Shown: positions 26,396 to 35,501 of the stretch, one piece after another
Layout: each line of letters starts with the position of its first letter
Position numbering within the stretch: the first letter of the stretch is position 1
DNA from: Pseudomonadota bacterium
Lineage (GTDB): Bacteria > Pseudomonadota > Alphaproteobacteria > Rhodobacterales > Rhodobacteraceae
Assembly: GCA_020161655.1 (NCBI GenBank)
Contig: JAIUPC010000024.1
Span: 1-64,000 of the forward strand
Length of the DNA stretch: 64,000 bases
Direction: 5' to 3'
Notes under the pieces: model-generated
Seen by the model: only the letters and a program-made list of their open reading frames with translations
What the model was told of the DNA's origin: nothing
The model's database searches: none
Program-made: the position numbers and the translations under genes

Positions 26396-27517
26396 TCATG
26401 GCACCGCGAGCCAGCGCTTTTCGCGCGAGGAACGGTGGATCGTCTCCACCAGCGTCTGGATGCCGAGGCCGGCGCGGAAGTTGAAGGGCTCCGGCGCCCT
26501 GCCGGCGATGGCGTCGAGATAGCCTGCGACCTCGATGGCCTTGAGGTCGTTGAAGCCGATCTGGTGGCCCGCCGCCACGCAGAAGCGGCCATAGGGGGCG
26601 TGGTCGGGGGCGGCCTCGATCCGGCGGAAGCCACGGCGGCCGGGGGCGTCGGCGGTCGAGTAGAAGTGCAGCTCGTTGAAGCGTTCCTGCGTGAAGGCGA
26701 GCGCGCCCCTCGTCCCATAGACCTCGAAGTCATGCTGCATCTTGCGGCCGGTGGCGATCCAGTTGCCTTCGATCGACCCCTGCGCGCCATTGGCAAACCT
26801 GAGGAAGGCGCGGCCCACATCGTCGACCTCGACCTTTCGGGTGCCGCCCTTGCCGTCCGGGCGGCTTCCGATCATCGTGATACAGTCGCCCATGACCTCG
26901 GTGATCGGCCCAAGGAGGTATTCGGCGGTGGCGAGCGCGTGGGAGCCGATGTCGGCCAATGCGCCGCCGCCGGCGGGATCGTGGCGGAAGGTGAAGGGGC
27001 CGGATGCGTCGGCCATGTAGTCTTCGGCGTGGAGGCCACGGTAGCCGCGAATCTCGCCCAGCTCACCGCCTGCGATCATGTCGCGGGCGAGGCCCAGCAT
27101 CGGGTTGCAGAGGTAGTTGAAGCCGACCTGGGTCTTGACGCCCTTCGCCTCGGCGGCCTCGGCCATTTCGCGGGCATCAGCGGCAAGGGGGGCGAGCGGC
27201 TTTTCGCAATAGGTGTGCTTGCCGGCGGCGATGGCGGCCAGCGCCATTTCCTTGTGGAGCGCATTGGGCGCGGTGATGTCGATCACGTCGATCTCGGGGT
27301 CCGCCACCAGTTTGCGCCAATCGTCGGTCGAGCGGGCGAAACCGAAGTCGCGCGCGGCGCGGGCGGCAGTCTCCGGGGTGACATCGGCGAGGGTGTGAAG
27401 CTCGATCTCATAGGGCAGGTCGAAGACCTTGCCGGCGGTGGCAAAGCCGAAGACATGGGCCTTGCCCATGAAGCCGGAGCCGATCAGGCCGATGCGGAGC
27501 TTGGGTTTTTCACTCAT
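26396..27517 (-). CDS. Gfo/Idh/MocA family NAD(P)-dependent dehydrogenase (inositol-cluster type)
   Basis: A 373-residue oxidoreductase. The N-terminal Rossmann motif is GLIGSGFMGKAH; the signature CEKPLA (EKP) lies at about residues 100-105; GGGALADIGSHALATAEYLLG is the family's C-terminal catalytic segment (Asp and His). Candidate reactions are oxidation of myo-, scyllo- or another inositol, or of a sugar. ATG 27517 overlaps the stop of the hydroxyacid dehydrogenase gene by 4 bp. A second, dissimilar Gfo/Idh gene closes the rightward operon, so the cluster holds two potential polyol or sugar dehydrogenases. Confidence 0.87.
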   Translation of the reverse strand: MSEKPKLRIGLIGSGFMGKAHVFGFATAGKVFDLPYEIELHTLADVTPETAARAARDFGFARSTDDWRKLVADPEIDVIDITAPNALHKEMALAAIAAGKHTYCEKPLAPLAADAREMAEAAEAKGVKTQVGFNYLCNPMLGLARDMIAGGELGEIRGYRGLHAEDYMADASGPFTFRHDPAGGGALADIGSHALATAEYLLGPITEVMGDCITMIGSRPDGKGGTRKVEVDDVGRAFLRFANGAQGSIEGNWIATGRKMQHDFEVYGTRGALAFTQERFNELHFYSTADAPGRRGFRRIEAAPDHAPYGRFCVAAGHQIGFNDLKAIEVAGYLDAIAGRAPEPFNFRAGLGIQTLVETIHRSSREKRWLAVP

Positions 27518-28500
27518 TTCGCGGACTTTCTCATATGTGCATGGTCGCGGTTGACGACGAGGCCGGGGTCGATGGTGCCGGCGAGATAGGAGAGCGCATT
27601 TTCGACGGAGTCGATGGCCATTCGTTCGGCGCATTCATTGGTGATGCCGGCGATATGCGGGGAGAGGATGACGTTGTCGAATTGGGTGAGGGGGCAGAGG
27701 CCGTCCGGCGGCTCGGCATCGAAAACGTCGATCCCCGCCGCGCCGACATGGCCGGAGGCCAGCGCCTCGGCCAGTGCCGCCTCGCTGACGACGCCGCCGC
27801 GCGCGGTATTGGCGAGGATCACACCGGGCTTCATCAGCGCGAATTCCGCCGGGCCAAGGGTTGGGCGCTCGCCGCGCGGCACGTGGATGGAGATGCAATC
27901 GGCCCAGGAGATGCCCTCGTTCAGGTCGGATACCGGCGGTACCTCGCCGGTGGGCCAGCCGGCGCGTTCAAGGAAGGGATCATGGGCGCGGACCTCCATC
28001 CGGAAGCCTGTCGCCATCCGCGCCAGATGCCGCCCGATCCGCCCGTAGCCGATGATGAGGAGGCGTTTGCCGGAAATCTCCCGCTGTTCCAGCCGGTTGC
28101 GCCAGCCCCACTGGGCAGGGTCGCGGGTGGCGCGGTCGGCGCGGAGCACGCGCTTGGCGGCGGCGAGAAGCTGCATCATCGCGTGTTCGGCGACCGAGAT
28201 GGAGTTGACATCGCCGACGATGGTCAGGCCGATGCCGCGCTGGTTCAGGGCGGCAAGATCGACGGCATCATAGCCGACACCGTGCCGCGACACGACCTTG
28301 AGGCGCGGGGCGGCGGCGATGGTCGCGGCGGAGAGCGGCTGGGTGCGGATCACCAGGGCGTCGGCCTTGCCGATCAGCGGCGCGTAGGAGGGTTCGGAAA
28401 TCTCCTCGACATAATCGACCGTTACCCCGCGCGCGGGAAGGGCGCTGAGAAGGGCTTCACCGGTTGGATGGAGTTTGCCCGCGACGAGGAGATGGGTCAT
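27514..28500 (-). CDS. D-2-hydroxyacid dehydrogenase, PGDH-like
   Basis: A 328-residue NAD-dependent D-isomer hydroxyacid dehydrogenase. The nucleotide-binding motif is GYGRIGRHLA; catalytic Arg, Glu and His are seen in NTARGGVV, GIDVFDAEPP and LSPHIAG. ATG 28500 overlaps the aldolase gene stop by one base and the stop overlaps the next gene by 4 bp. Likely role: interconversion of a 2-keto acid and a D-2-hydroxyacid in the pathway (for example reducing or oxidising a C3 or C4 product). Its substrate cannot be read from sequence. Confidence 0.85.
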   Translation of the reverse strand: MTHLLVAGKLHPTGEALLSALPARGVTVDYVEEISEPSYAPLIGKADALVIRTQPLSAATIAAAPRLKVVSRHGVGYDAVDLAALNQRGIGLTIVGDVNSISVAEHAMMQLLAAAKRVLRADRATRDPAQWGWRNRLEQREISGKRLLIIGYGRIGRHLARMATGFRMEVRAHDPFLERAGWPTGEVPPVSDLNEGISWADCISIHVPRGERPTLGPAEFALMKPGVILANTARGGVVSEAALAEALASGHVGAAGIDVFDAEPPDGLCPLTQFDNVILSPHIAGITNECAERMAIDSVENALSYLAGTIDPGLVVNRDHAHMRKSAK

Positions 28501-29309
28501 CAATACCCCCCCGGAGCGTTGCCGGGCGCGGCGTCGGCGCCCATCAGTTCCCGCCATTTCTTGACCGAGGCAGAGGCCGCGGCGGCAAGGAAACGGGCGT
28601 CGCCGCCGACGGTCGTCAGGTCAAAGCCCCAGCCGATCGCGCGGGCGGCATATTCCGGCGTGCCGCAATGCAGGCAGGCGCGGATGCCGTTCTTCTTGCA
28701 GGCCGCTTGGACGCTTTGGATGAGGGCGATCATTTCCGGCTCCTCCCGGTCGAAACCGGGGGCGAGCCTGCCGCCCTGGGTGCCAAGCGCCAGATCGGCG
28801 GGGCCGACATAGATGCCGTCGAGGCCGGGGGTCGCGGCGATTTCTTCGAGGTTCTCCATGCCGGCCTTGGTCTCGATCATCGCCAGCGCCACGACCTCAT
28901 CGTTCGCCGCCGTGCCGTAGCCGCCATAGGCCACGGCGGCGCGGGTCGGGCCGTAGCTGCGCTGGCCGTGGGGCGGGTAGCGGGTATAGCTGACGAACTC
29001 CGCAGCCTCCGCGGCGGAATTGACCATCGGGCAGATGATCCCCATGGCGCCGGCGTCGAGCGCCTTCATGATGATCCCCGGCTCGCGCCAAGGAACCCGC
29101 GCCATCGGCACCACGCCAGACCCTTTCATCGCCTGCAACATCGGCAGCAGTGCGGAATAGTCGAGTGCGCCGTGCTGGACATCGACGGTGATCGAATCAT
29201 AGCCCTGCGCCGCCATGATCTCGGCGGTGAAGGCACTGCCGATCGACAGCCAGCCGTTGAGCGCGGGCTTGCCTGCCGCCCAGATCTTCCGAAGCCTGTT
29301 TTCGAACAT
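28500..29309 (-). CDS. HpcH/HpaI family class II aldolase
   Basis: A 269-residue pyruvate-dependent aldolase. The DVQHGALDY segment (about residues 43-51) carries the catalytic His; the metal-binding Glu is in MIETKAGMENLEEIA, and GLDGIYVGPADLALG supplies the Asp ligand and the phosphate or carboxylate loop. The family cleaves 2-keto-3-deoxy or 4-hydroxy-2-keto acids to pyruvate (or a related 2-keto acid) and an aldehyde. It stands 11 bp downstream of the aldehyde dehydrogenase gene, so the aldehyde product may feed that enzyme. In this cluster it takes the place one would expect for IolJ. Confidence 0.9.
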   Translation of the reverse strand: MFENRLRKIWAAGKPALNGWLSIGSAFTAEIMAAQGYDSITVDVQHGALDYSALLPMLQAMKGSGVVPMARVPWREPGIIMKALDAGAMGIICPMVNSAAEAAEFVSYTRYPPHGQRSYGPTRAAVAYGGYGTAANDEVVALAMIETKAGMENLEEIAATPGLDGIYVGPADLALGTQGGRLAPGFDREEPEMIALIQSVQAACKKNGIRACLHCGTPEYAARAIGWGFDLTTVGGDARFLAAAASASVKKWRELMGADAAPGNAPGGY

Positions 29310-29320
29310 CGTCCCCTCCC

Positions 29321-30751
29321 TCAGAACACGATCTGCGCGAGCTTGGTGTCGAGGTAATCCTCGATCCCCTCGCTGCCGCCCTCGCGGCCCATGCCGGAAA
29401 AGCTGGTGCCGCCGAAGGGCGCCTCGGCGGCGGCGAGCGCGAAGCTGTTGATCCCGACCATGCCGGCCTTCAGCGCCGCCACCGTCCGCCGCGCCCGGTC
29501 CGGCGAGCGGGTGAAGGCATAGGCGGACAGCCCCATCTCGCAGGCATTGGCGCGGGCCAGCACCTCATCTTCCGCGCTGAAGCGGGTGATGGCGGCGATG
29601 GGGCCGAAGTTTTCCTCGGCAAAGACCTTCATGTCGTCGGTGACGCCGGTCAGCACGGTCGGCTGGTAGAAGAAGCCCGCGTTGTGGTCCGCCGGGCGCG
29701 CCCCGCCGGTGGCGAGCTTGGCGCCGGCGCGAAGGGCACCCTGCACGATGGCGTCGATCTCGGCCAGCCGCCCGGCGTTGATGAGCGGGCCCATCCCGGT
29801 TTCGGGGTCCAGCCCGTCACCCAGTTTGATCTTCTCGGCCCGCTCGACGAAGCCCGAAACGAAGGCATCGTGCAGGCTGTCATGGACGAAGATCCGGTCG
29901 GCGGTCACGCAGACCTGACCTGAGTTGGCGAATTTCGTCGGTACGGAGAGGTCGAGCGCTGCGTTGAGGTCGGCGTCATCGTAGATGATGAGCGGGGCGT
30001 TGCCGCCAAGCTCCATCGAGACCTTCTTCACGGTGGCGGCGGCGTCGCGGATCATCTGCTGGCCCACCCGGGTCGAGCCGGTGAGGGAGACCTTGCGCAC
30101 GCGCGGATCGGCCATGATCGGGTCATAGGTATTGGCGGTCGAGCCGACGACGAGGTTGACCGCGCCATCGGGCAGGCCGGCGGCGCGCAGGCAATCGACC
30201 ATCACCATCGCCACGCCGGGCGTCTGCGACGAGGGGCGGAGGACGACCGCGCAGCCCGCCGCCAGCGCCGGTGCCAGCTTGCGGGCGGGTAGGGCGGCGG
30301 GAAAGTTCCAGGCGGTGAAGGCGCCAACCACGCCGACCGGTTCGCGCGTGACCTCGAAGCGCCCGCCGGGCACGCGGCTGTCGACGATGCGGCCATAGAT
30401 GCGGCGGGCTTCTTCGGCGTACCAGCGGAACTGGTCGCAGGCGAGGCCCCATTCGCGACCGGACTGGGCGATGGGCTTGCCGGTCTCGGTCGAGATCATG
30501 CGCGCCGCCTCGTCGGCGCGGCGCAGCATCTCATCCGCGGCCTTGTGCAGCGCCTCGGCCCGGGCAAAGCCACCCATGGCGCGCAGTTTTGGCAGCGCAC
30601 GGGCGGCGGCGTCTAGGGCGGCACGGGTTTCGTCGGCGCTCGCGGCAGGCGCCTCGCCCAGGGGTTTTTCGGTGACCGGAGAGATCACCGGCGCCGTGGC
30701 GGAAGGTTTCCGCCAGGCGCCGTCGATGAATAATCCGAATGCCTGATACAT
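29321..30751 (-). CDS. NAD(P)-dependent aldehyde dehydrogenase, succinate-semialdehyde type
   Basis: A 476-residue ALDH. GAFTAWNFPAAL is the substrate-binding Asn/Trp motif, ELGGNAPLIIYDDADL carries the general base Glu, and the catalytic Cys is in NSGQVCVTADRIFV. It closest resembles the succinate-semialdehyde/glutarate-semialdehyde or alpha-ketoglutaric semialdehyde class (GabD-like), not methylmalonate-semialdehyde dehydrogenase (IolA), since no CoA-dependent signature is obvious. ATG 30751 starts MYQAFGLFIDGAWRK. First gene of the leftward operon, divergent from iolD; its ATG is 29 bp from an inverted-repeat operator. Confidence 0.88.
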   Translation of the reverse strand: MYQAFGLFIDGAWRKPSATAPVISPVTEKPLGEAPAASADETRAALDAAARALPKLRAMGGFARAEALHKAADEMLRRADEAARMISTETGKPIAQSGREWGLACDQFRWYAEEARRIYGRIVDSRVPGGRFEVTREPVGVVGAFTAWNFPAALPARKLAPALAAGCAVVLRPSSQTPGVAMVMVDCLRAAGLPDGAVNLVVGSTANTYDPIMADPRVRKVSLTGSTRVGQQMIRDAAATVKKVSMELGGNAPLIIYDDADLNAALDLSVPTKFANSGQVCVTADRIFVHDSLHDAFVSGFVERAEKIKLGDGLDPETGMGPLINAGRLAEIDAIVQGALRAGAKLATGGARPADHNAGFFYQPTVLTGVTDDMKVFAEENFGPIAAITRFSAEDEVLARANACEMGLSAYAFTRSPDRARRTVAALKAGMVGINSFALAAAEAPFGGTSFSGMGREGGSEGIEDYLDTKLAQIVF

Positions 30752-30779
30752 GTCCTCGCCCCGCCATCTGCAATCTTGC

Positions 30780-30793
30780 GCAATGTTCATTGC
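30780..30793 (+). promoter_or_regulatory. RpiR-type operator between aldehyde dehydrogenase and iolD
   Basis: A perfect inverted repeat GCAAT-gttc-ATTGC. Its right arm overlaps the -35 of the predicted iolD promoter, and on the other strand it covers the region where the -10 of the leftward operon should be (a TTGACA lies at 30807-30812 on the minus strand). A repressor bound here could block both divergent promoters. Confidence 0.75.
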
Positions 30794-30818
30794 AAATAGT
30801 GAAAAATGTCAATATACA
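30790..30818 (+). promoter_or_regulatory. Predicted sigma-70 promoter of iolD
   Basis: TTGCAA (30790-30795) and TATACA (30813-30818) are separated by exactly 17 bp, in an AT-rich stretch that stands out locally. Transcription would start near 30825, leaving a leader of about 35 nt that contains GGAGGAGG before the iolD ATG. The inverted repeat at 30780-30793 overlaps the -35, as expected for repression. Confidence 0.65.
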
Positions 30819-30858
30819 TTTCTCAATCGATGAGAATCCATCCGCAGGAGGAGGCGAG

Positions 30859-32730
30859 ATGTCCGGCAAGACCGTGCGCCTGACCATGGCCCAGGCTTTG
30901 GTGCGTTACCTTTGCAACCAGTATACCGAAATCGACGGCGAGCGGGTTCCGCTCTTTGCCGGGCTCTTCGGGATCTTCGGCCACGGCAACGTGACCTGCC
31001 TTTCCGAGGCGCTGGAACAGGTGCAGGATCAGCTTCCGACCTATCGCGGCCAGAACGAGCAGTCGATGGCGCTGGCGGCAGTCGGGTTCGCCAAGGCCAA
31101 GCGGCGGCGGCAGATCATGATCGCCTGCACCTCCATCGGGCCGGGGGCCGCCAATATGGTGACGGCGGCGGGCACGGCGATGGCGAACCGGCTGCCGGTC
31201 CTGCTTCTGGCCGGCGACACCTTCGCCAACCGCCTGCCGGACCCGGTGCTGCAACAGGTGGAGCATTTTGGCGATCCGACGATCACGGTGAACGATGCCT
31301 TCAAGCCGGTCGTCCGTTACTGGGACCGGATCGTGCTGCCCGAACAGATCCTGTCGTCGCTGCCGCAGGCGATTGCCGTGATGCTCGATCCTGCCGATTG
31401 TGGCCCGGCCTTCATCGGCCTTGCGCAGGACACGCAGGAAAAGGCCTTCGACTACCCCGAAGTGTTCTTCGAGCCGAAGGTCTGGAAGATCCCGCGCCCG
31501 CGCCCGGACCGGGACGCGGTGGCGGCGGCGGCGGCGCTTCTCGCCACGGCGAAGCGCCCGCTCATCATCTCGGGCGGCGGCGTGCGCTATTCGCTGGCGG
31601 AGGCGGAGCTTGCCGGTTTTGCGGCGAGGCGCGGCATTCCGGTGGTGGAGACCATCGCCGGCAAGGGTGCGCTGACGCATGACCATCCGGTTCATGCCGG
31701 CCCCTTGGGCATCGTCGGATCGACCTCGGCCAATGCTTTGGCCAAGGAGGCGGATGTGATCCTCGCCATCGGCACGCGGTTGCAGGATTTCACCACGGGG
31801 TCGTGGACGGCCTTCGCCCAAGATGCGCGGTTCATCTCGGTCAACGCGGCGCGGTTCGATGCGGTCAAGCACCGGGCGATTTCGGTCGTCGGCGACGCGC
31901 GGGAGACGATTGCGGAGCTTGACGCGGCTTTGGGCACCTGGAAGGCGCCGGCGGAGCGGATGGTGAAGGCGAAAAAGCTCTTCGCCGAATGGGATGCGCT
32001 TCTCGACCAGCACCAGAAGCCGACCAATGCCGCCGTGCCGTCCTACGCGCAGGTGGTGGCGGTCCTGAACCGCGTCGCGCGCCCCGAGGACACGCTGATC
32101 GCCGCTGCCGGCGGCACGCCGGGCGAGGTGACGAAGGGCTGGCGGGTGAAGAACCCCAATACCTTCGATTGCGAGTTCGGCTTTTCCTGCATGGGCTATG
32201 AGATTGCCGCCGGCTGGGGCTGCGCCATCGCGCAGGAGGGGCCGGGGGCGGCGGGGGGCACGCCGATCGTCATGATCGGTGACGGCACCTACATGATGAT
32301 GAATTCAGACATCTATTCGGCGGCGCTCACGGGGCACAAGATGATCGTCGTGGTCTGCGACAACGGCGGCTATGCGGTCATCAACCGGCTGCAGCAGTTC
32401 AAGGGCGTGCCGGGCTTCAACAACCTTCTGGCCGACAGCCGCATCAAGAACCGCGACAACCCGCTGCATGTCGATTTCGCCAAACATGCCGAGGCGATGG
32501 GCGCGCAGGCGCGTCATGTTGCGAGCCTGACCGAGCTGGAAGAGGCGATGGAATGGGCGCAAGGCAATGACGGGCCGACGCTGATCTCCATCGTCTCGGA
32601 CGCCTGGTCCTGGGTGCCGGGGGATGCCGACTGGGATGTGGGCGTGCCCGAGGTCTCGAATTTCGAGAAGGTGCGCGCGGCGCGGAAATCGCAGGACGCC
32701 ATCCGCGCCGGCCAGCGGGTCGGGGTCTGA
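30859..32730 (+). CDS. iolD: 3D-(3,5/4)-trihydroxycyclohexane-1,2-dione hydrolase
   Basis: A 623-residue ThDP-dependent hydrolase. The start at ATG 30859 follows GGAGGAGG. VRLTMAQALVRYL, LFGIFGHGNV, CTSIGPGAANMVTAAGTA and DTFANRLPDPVLQQVE match IolD closely; the ThDP-binding motif is GDGTYMMMNSDIYSA ... CDNGGYAVINRLQ. It opens the ring of the diketo-cyclitol to 5-deoxyglucuronate in myo-inositol catabolism. First gene of the rightward operon, with iolE two bases after its stop. Confidence 0.95.
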   Translation: MSGKTVRLTMAQALVRYLCNQYTEIDGERVPLFAGLFGIFGHGNVTCLSEALEQVQDQLPTYRGQNEQSMALAAVGFAKAKRRRQIMIACTSIGPGAANMVTAAGTAMANRLPVLLLAGDTFANRLPDPVLQQVEHFGDPTITVNDAFKPVVRYWDRIVLPEQILSSLPQAIAVMLDPADCGPAFIGLAQDTQEKAFDYPEVFFEPKVWKIPRPRPDRDAVAAAAALLATAKRPLIISGGGVRYSLAEAELAGFAARRGIPVVETIAGKGALTHDHPVHAGPLGIVGSTSANALAKEADVILAIGTRLQDFTTGSWTAFAQDARFISVNAARFDAVKHRAISVVGDARETIAELDAALGTWKAPAERMVKAKKLFAEWDALLDQHQKPTNAAVPSYAQVVAVLNRVARPEDTLIAAAGGTPGEVTKGWRVKNPNTFDCEFGFSCMGYEIAAGWGCAIAQEGPGAAGGTPIVMIGDGTYMMMNSDIYSAALTGHKMIVVVCDNGGYAVINRLQQFKGVPGFNNLLADSRIKNRDNPLHVDFAKHAEAMGAQARHVASLTELEEAMEWAQGNDGPTLISIVSDAWSWVPGDADWDVGVPEVSNFEKVRAARKSQDAIRAGQRVGV

Positions 32731-32732
32731 GG

Positions 32733-33629
32733 ATGCTGCAAGCAAGACTGGGCATCGCGCCCATCGCATGGTGGAACGACGACCTTGCAGAGCTTTCGGA
32801 TGACGTGACCCTTGAGGAATGCCTGCGGCAGGCCTCGGTCGCCGGATACACCGGCATGGAAACCGGGCGCCGCTTTCCGATGGACATGGGGGAACTCGGG
32901 CCGATCCTTCGCAAATACGGGATTGCGGTCTGCGGTGGCTGGTTCTCGGGCCTCCTCCTCGACGGAGATATCGAGGTCGAGAAGGACCGGATCGCGGGGC
33001 AGCTCGCCTTCTTCAAGGCGGCGGGGGCGCCCTGCATCGTCTACGGCGAAACCGCGCGGTCGATCCAGGGGGTGAAGTCTGCGCCGCTTGCGACCAAGCC
33101 GAAACTGACGGAGGGCGAGATTGCCGCTTATGGGCGGAAGATCTCCGACTTCGCCACCTGGTGCGCGGGGCAGGGGATGCCGATTTCCTACCATCATCAC
33201 ATGGCCGCCGCGATCGAGACCGAGGCGGAACTGGACATGCTGATGAAGCATTCCTCGGTGCCGCTGCTTTTCGACGCGGGCCACATGGCCTTTGCCGGCG
33301 GCGACGTGATGCGGGTGATCGGCAATCACCACGCGCGGATCAGCCACGTCCATACCAAGGACGTGCGCCAGGGGGTGATCGACGGGCTTGACCGGACGCG
33401 GGAAAGCTTTCTCGATGCTGTGGTCAAGGGCGCCTTCACCGTGCCGGGGGATGGCAGCCTTGATTTCGAGGCTATCGTCAAGGCCTTGGCGGCAAAGGAC
33501 TATCAGGGCTGGTTCGTGGTCGAGGCAGAGCAGGACCCCAAGGTCTCTCCGCCGTTGGAAATGGCCCGGAAGGGTCACGAGGAATTGCTGCGGGTCATGG
33601 CCGCAGCCGGATATGAGGTGGTGCAATGA
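32733..33629 (+). CDS. iolE: Inosose dehydratase
   Basis: A 298-residue TIM-barrel (AP endonuclease 2 superfamily) enzyme. LGIAPIAWWNDDL at the start, AYHHHM-like SYHHHMAAAIET in the middle, LLFDAGHMAFAGGD, VHTKDVRQGV and the terminal WFVVEAEQDP are IolE signatures, including His and Asp metal ligands. It dehydrates 2-keto-myo-inositol (or a stereoisomer) to the diketone used by IolD. Overlaps the SDR gene by 4 bp. Confidence 0.94.
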   Translation: MLQARLGIAPIAWWNDDLAELSDDVTLEECLRQASVAGYTGMETGRRFPMDMGELGPILRKYGIAVCGGWFSGLLLDGDIEVEKDRIAGQLAFFKAAGAPCIVYGETARSIQGVKSAPLATKPKLTEGEIAAYGRKISDFATWCAGQGMPISYHHHMAAAIETEAELDMLMKHSSVPLLFDAGHMAFAGGDVMRVIGNHHARISHVHTKDVRQGVIDGLDRTRESFLDAVVKGAFTVPGDGSLDFEAIVKALAAKDYQGWFVVEAEQDPKVSPPLEMARKGHEELLRVMAAAGYEVVQ

Positions 33630-34438
33630 ACAGGATTGAAGGAAAGGTCGCCATCGTCACCGGCGCGACCCAGGGGCTTGGCGCCGCGATCGCGCGGGCC
33701 TTTGCAGAGGCCGGGGCCAAGGGCATCGTCATCGTCGGGCGGGGTGAGGAGAAGGGGCAGGCCGTCGCCGCCTCCATCACCGAAAAGACCGGGGTGCCGG
33801 TCGAGATGGTGGCGGTCGATCTCGCGGACATCGCCGCGGTGCAGGGCATCGTCGCCGTCGCCGACAAGCGCTTTGGCCGGGTGGATGTCCTCGTCAATTC
33901 CGCCGGGTTCACTGACCGCGGCAATATCCTCAACACCACGCCGGAGCTTTTCGACCGGATGTTCGCGGTCAATGTTCGCGCGCCCTTCTTCCTGATGCAG
34001 GACGCCGCCAAGGTGATGATCCGCGAGGGGATCGAGGGCCGGATCATCAACATCGGCTCGATGTCGAGCCTTGCGGGCCAGCCCTTCCTCGCGCCCTATT
34101 CAACGTCGAAGGGCGCGCTGGCCACGCTGACCAGGAACACGGCCTTTGCGCTGATGCGCCACAAGATCCATGTCAACCAGCTCGACATCGGCTGGATGAA
34201 TTCGGACCATGAAAGAAAGCTCATCGCCTCTGAAAAGGGCGATCCTACCTTCATCGACCGGGCGGCGGCGGCAAAGCCCTTCGGGCGCATCCTTGACCCG
34301 AAGGAGGTGGCGCGCACCGTGCTCTGGATGGCGTCGGAGGACAGCGGCATGATGACCGGCGCGGTCATCCCCTTCGACCAGTCGGTCTTTGGCGGCTATG
34401 ACGACGCGCCGGTGCCGATGGTGAAGCTGGAGGCCTGA
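33626..34438 (+). CDS. SDR family oxidoreductase of the cyclitol cluster
   Basis: A 270-residue classical short-chain dehydrogenase: TGATQGLGAAIARAF (cofactor loop), NSAGFTDRG (NNAG equivalent), catalytic Ser in INIGSMSSLAG, Tyr and Lys in YSTSKGALATL. The C-terminal GAVIPFDQSVFGGYDDAP is found in SDRs that sit beside iol genes. ATG overlaps the iolE stop by 4 bp. The likely job is oxidation or reduction of a cyclitol or sugar acid; the substrate is unknown. Confidence 0.88.
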   Translation: MNRIEGKVAIVTGATQGLGAAIARAFAEAGAKGIVIVGRGEEKGQAVAASITEKTGVPVEMVAVDLADIAAVQGIVAVADKRFGRVDVLVNSAGFTDRGNILNTTPELFDRMFAVNVRAPFFLMQDAAKVMIREGIEGRIINIGSMSSLAGQPFLAPYSTSKGALATLTRNTAFALMRHKIHVNQLDIGWMNSDHERKLIASEKGDPTFIDRAAAAKPFGRILDPKEVARTVLWMASEDSGMMTGAVIPFDQSVFGGYDDAPVPMVKLEA

Positions 34439-34439
34439 G

Positions 34440-35501
34440 ATGCGCACGATCAAGGGGCCGGCGGTCTTCCTCGCGCAGTTCGCCGCTGACGACCCGCCTT
34501 ACAACACCTTGCCGAGCCTCGCGGAATGGGTGGCGGGCAAGGGCTTTCAGGGCGTCCAGATCCCGACCTGGGATACCCGCCTCATCGACATGAAGCAGGC
34601 CGCCGAAAGCGATGGCTATTGCGACGAGATGAAGGGGATGCTGGCCGATCACGGGCTGGAGATCACCGAGTTCGCCTCGCATATCACCGGGCAGTTGGTG
34701 GCGGTGCATCCGGCGCATGACCAGATCATGGACAGTTTCGCGCCCGAAGCGGTGCGCGGCAATCCGAAGGCGCGCCGGGCCTGGGCGGAGGAACAGTTGC
34801 GCTTCGCCGCCCGCGCCTCCAAGCGGCTTGGCATCGACCGGCATGTCACCTTCTCGGGCGCGCTGCTCTGGCCCTATCTCTACCCCTATCCGCAATGGCC
34901 CGAGGGTCTGGTGGAAGAGGGGTTCGACGAGCTGGCGAAGCGCTGGACGCCGATCCTGAACGACTTCGACGCGCATGGCGTGGATCTCTGCTACGAAATC
35001 CACCCTTCTGAGGATCTGCACGACGGCCATAGCTGGGAATATTTCCTTGAGAAGGTCGGCAACCACCCCCGCGCCAACCTGATGTATGACCCGAGCCATT
35101 TCGTGCTGCAGGCGCTCGACTACCTCGCCTTCATCGACCACTACCATGACCGGATAAAGACCTTCCACGTGAAGGATGCCGAGTTCCGGCCCGACGGCAA
35201 ATCGGGCGCTTACGGCGGCTATCAGCCCTGGTCGAAACGCGCGGGCCGCTTCCGCAGCCCCGGCGACGGCCAGGTCGATTTCGGCGCGATCTTCACCAGG
35301 CTTTCGACCTACGGCTTCGACGGCTGGGCGACGCTCGAATGGGAATGTTTCATCAAGAACCCGGAAGACGGCGCCCGCGAGGGCGCGGAGTTCATCAGGG
35401 ACCACATCATCAAGGTTTCCGACCGCGCCTTCGACGATTTCGTGAAGTCGGGCGCCAATAGGTCGGCGAACCGCGACATGCTCGGGCTGGAGGACGCATG
35501 A
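34440..35501 (+). CDS. Sugar phosphate isomerase/epimerase-fold protein (AP_endonuc_2)
   Basis: A 353-residue TIM-barrel protein. ITEFASHITGQLVAVHPAHD, YEIHPSEDLHDGH, NLMYDPSHFVLQALDY, FHVKDAEFRP and LEWECFIKNP give the usual set of His, Glu and Asp metal ligands of the xylose-isomerase-like barrel. Homologues near inositol genes are often named IolH- or IolE-like, but their reaction is not settled. It is one base from the SDR gene and overlaps the following Gfo/Idh gene by 4 bp, the standard pairing of this barrel family with a dehydrogenase. Confidence 0.82.
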   Translation: MRTIKGPAVFLAQFAADDPPYNTLPSLAEWVAGKGFQGVQIPTWDTRLIDMKQAAESDGYCDEMKGMLADHGLEITEFASHITGQLVAVHPAHDQIMDSFAPEAVRGNPKARRAWAEEQLRFAARASKRLGIDRHVTFSGALLWPYLYPYPQWPEGLVEEGFDELAKRWTPILNDFDAHGVDLCYEIHPSEDLHDGHSWEYFLEKVGNHPRANLMYDPSHFVLQALDYLAFIDHYHDRIKTFHVKDAEFRPDGKSGAYGGYQPWSKRAGRFRSPGDGQVDFGAIFTRLSTYGFDGWATLEWECFIKNPEDGAREGAEFIRDHIIKVSDRAFDDFVKSGANRSANRDMLGLEDA

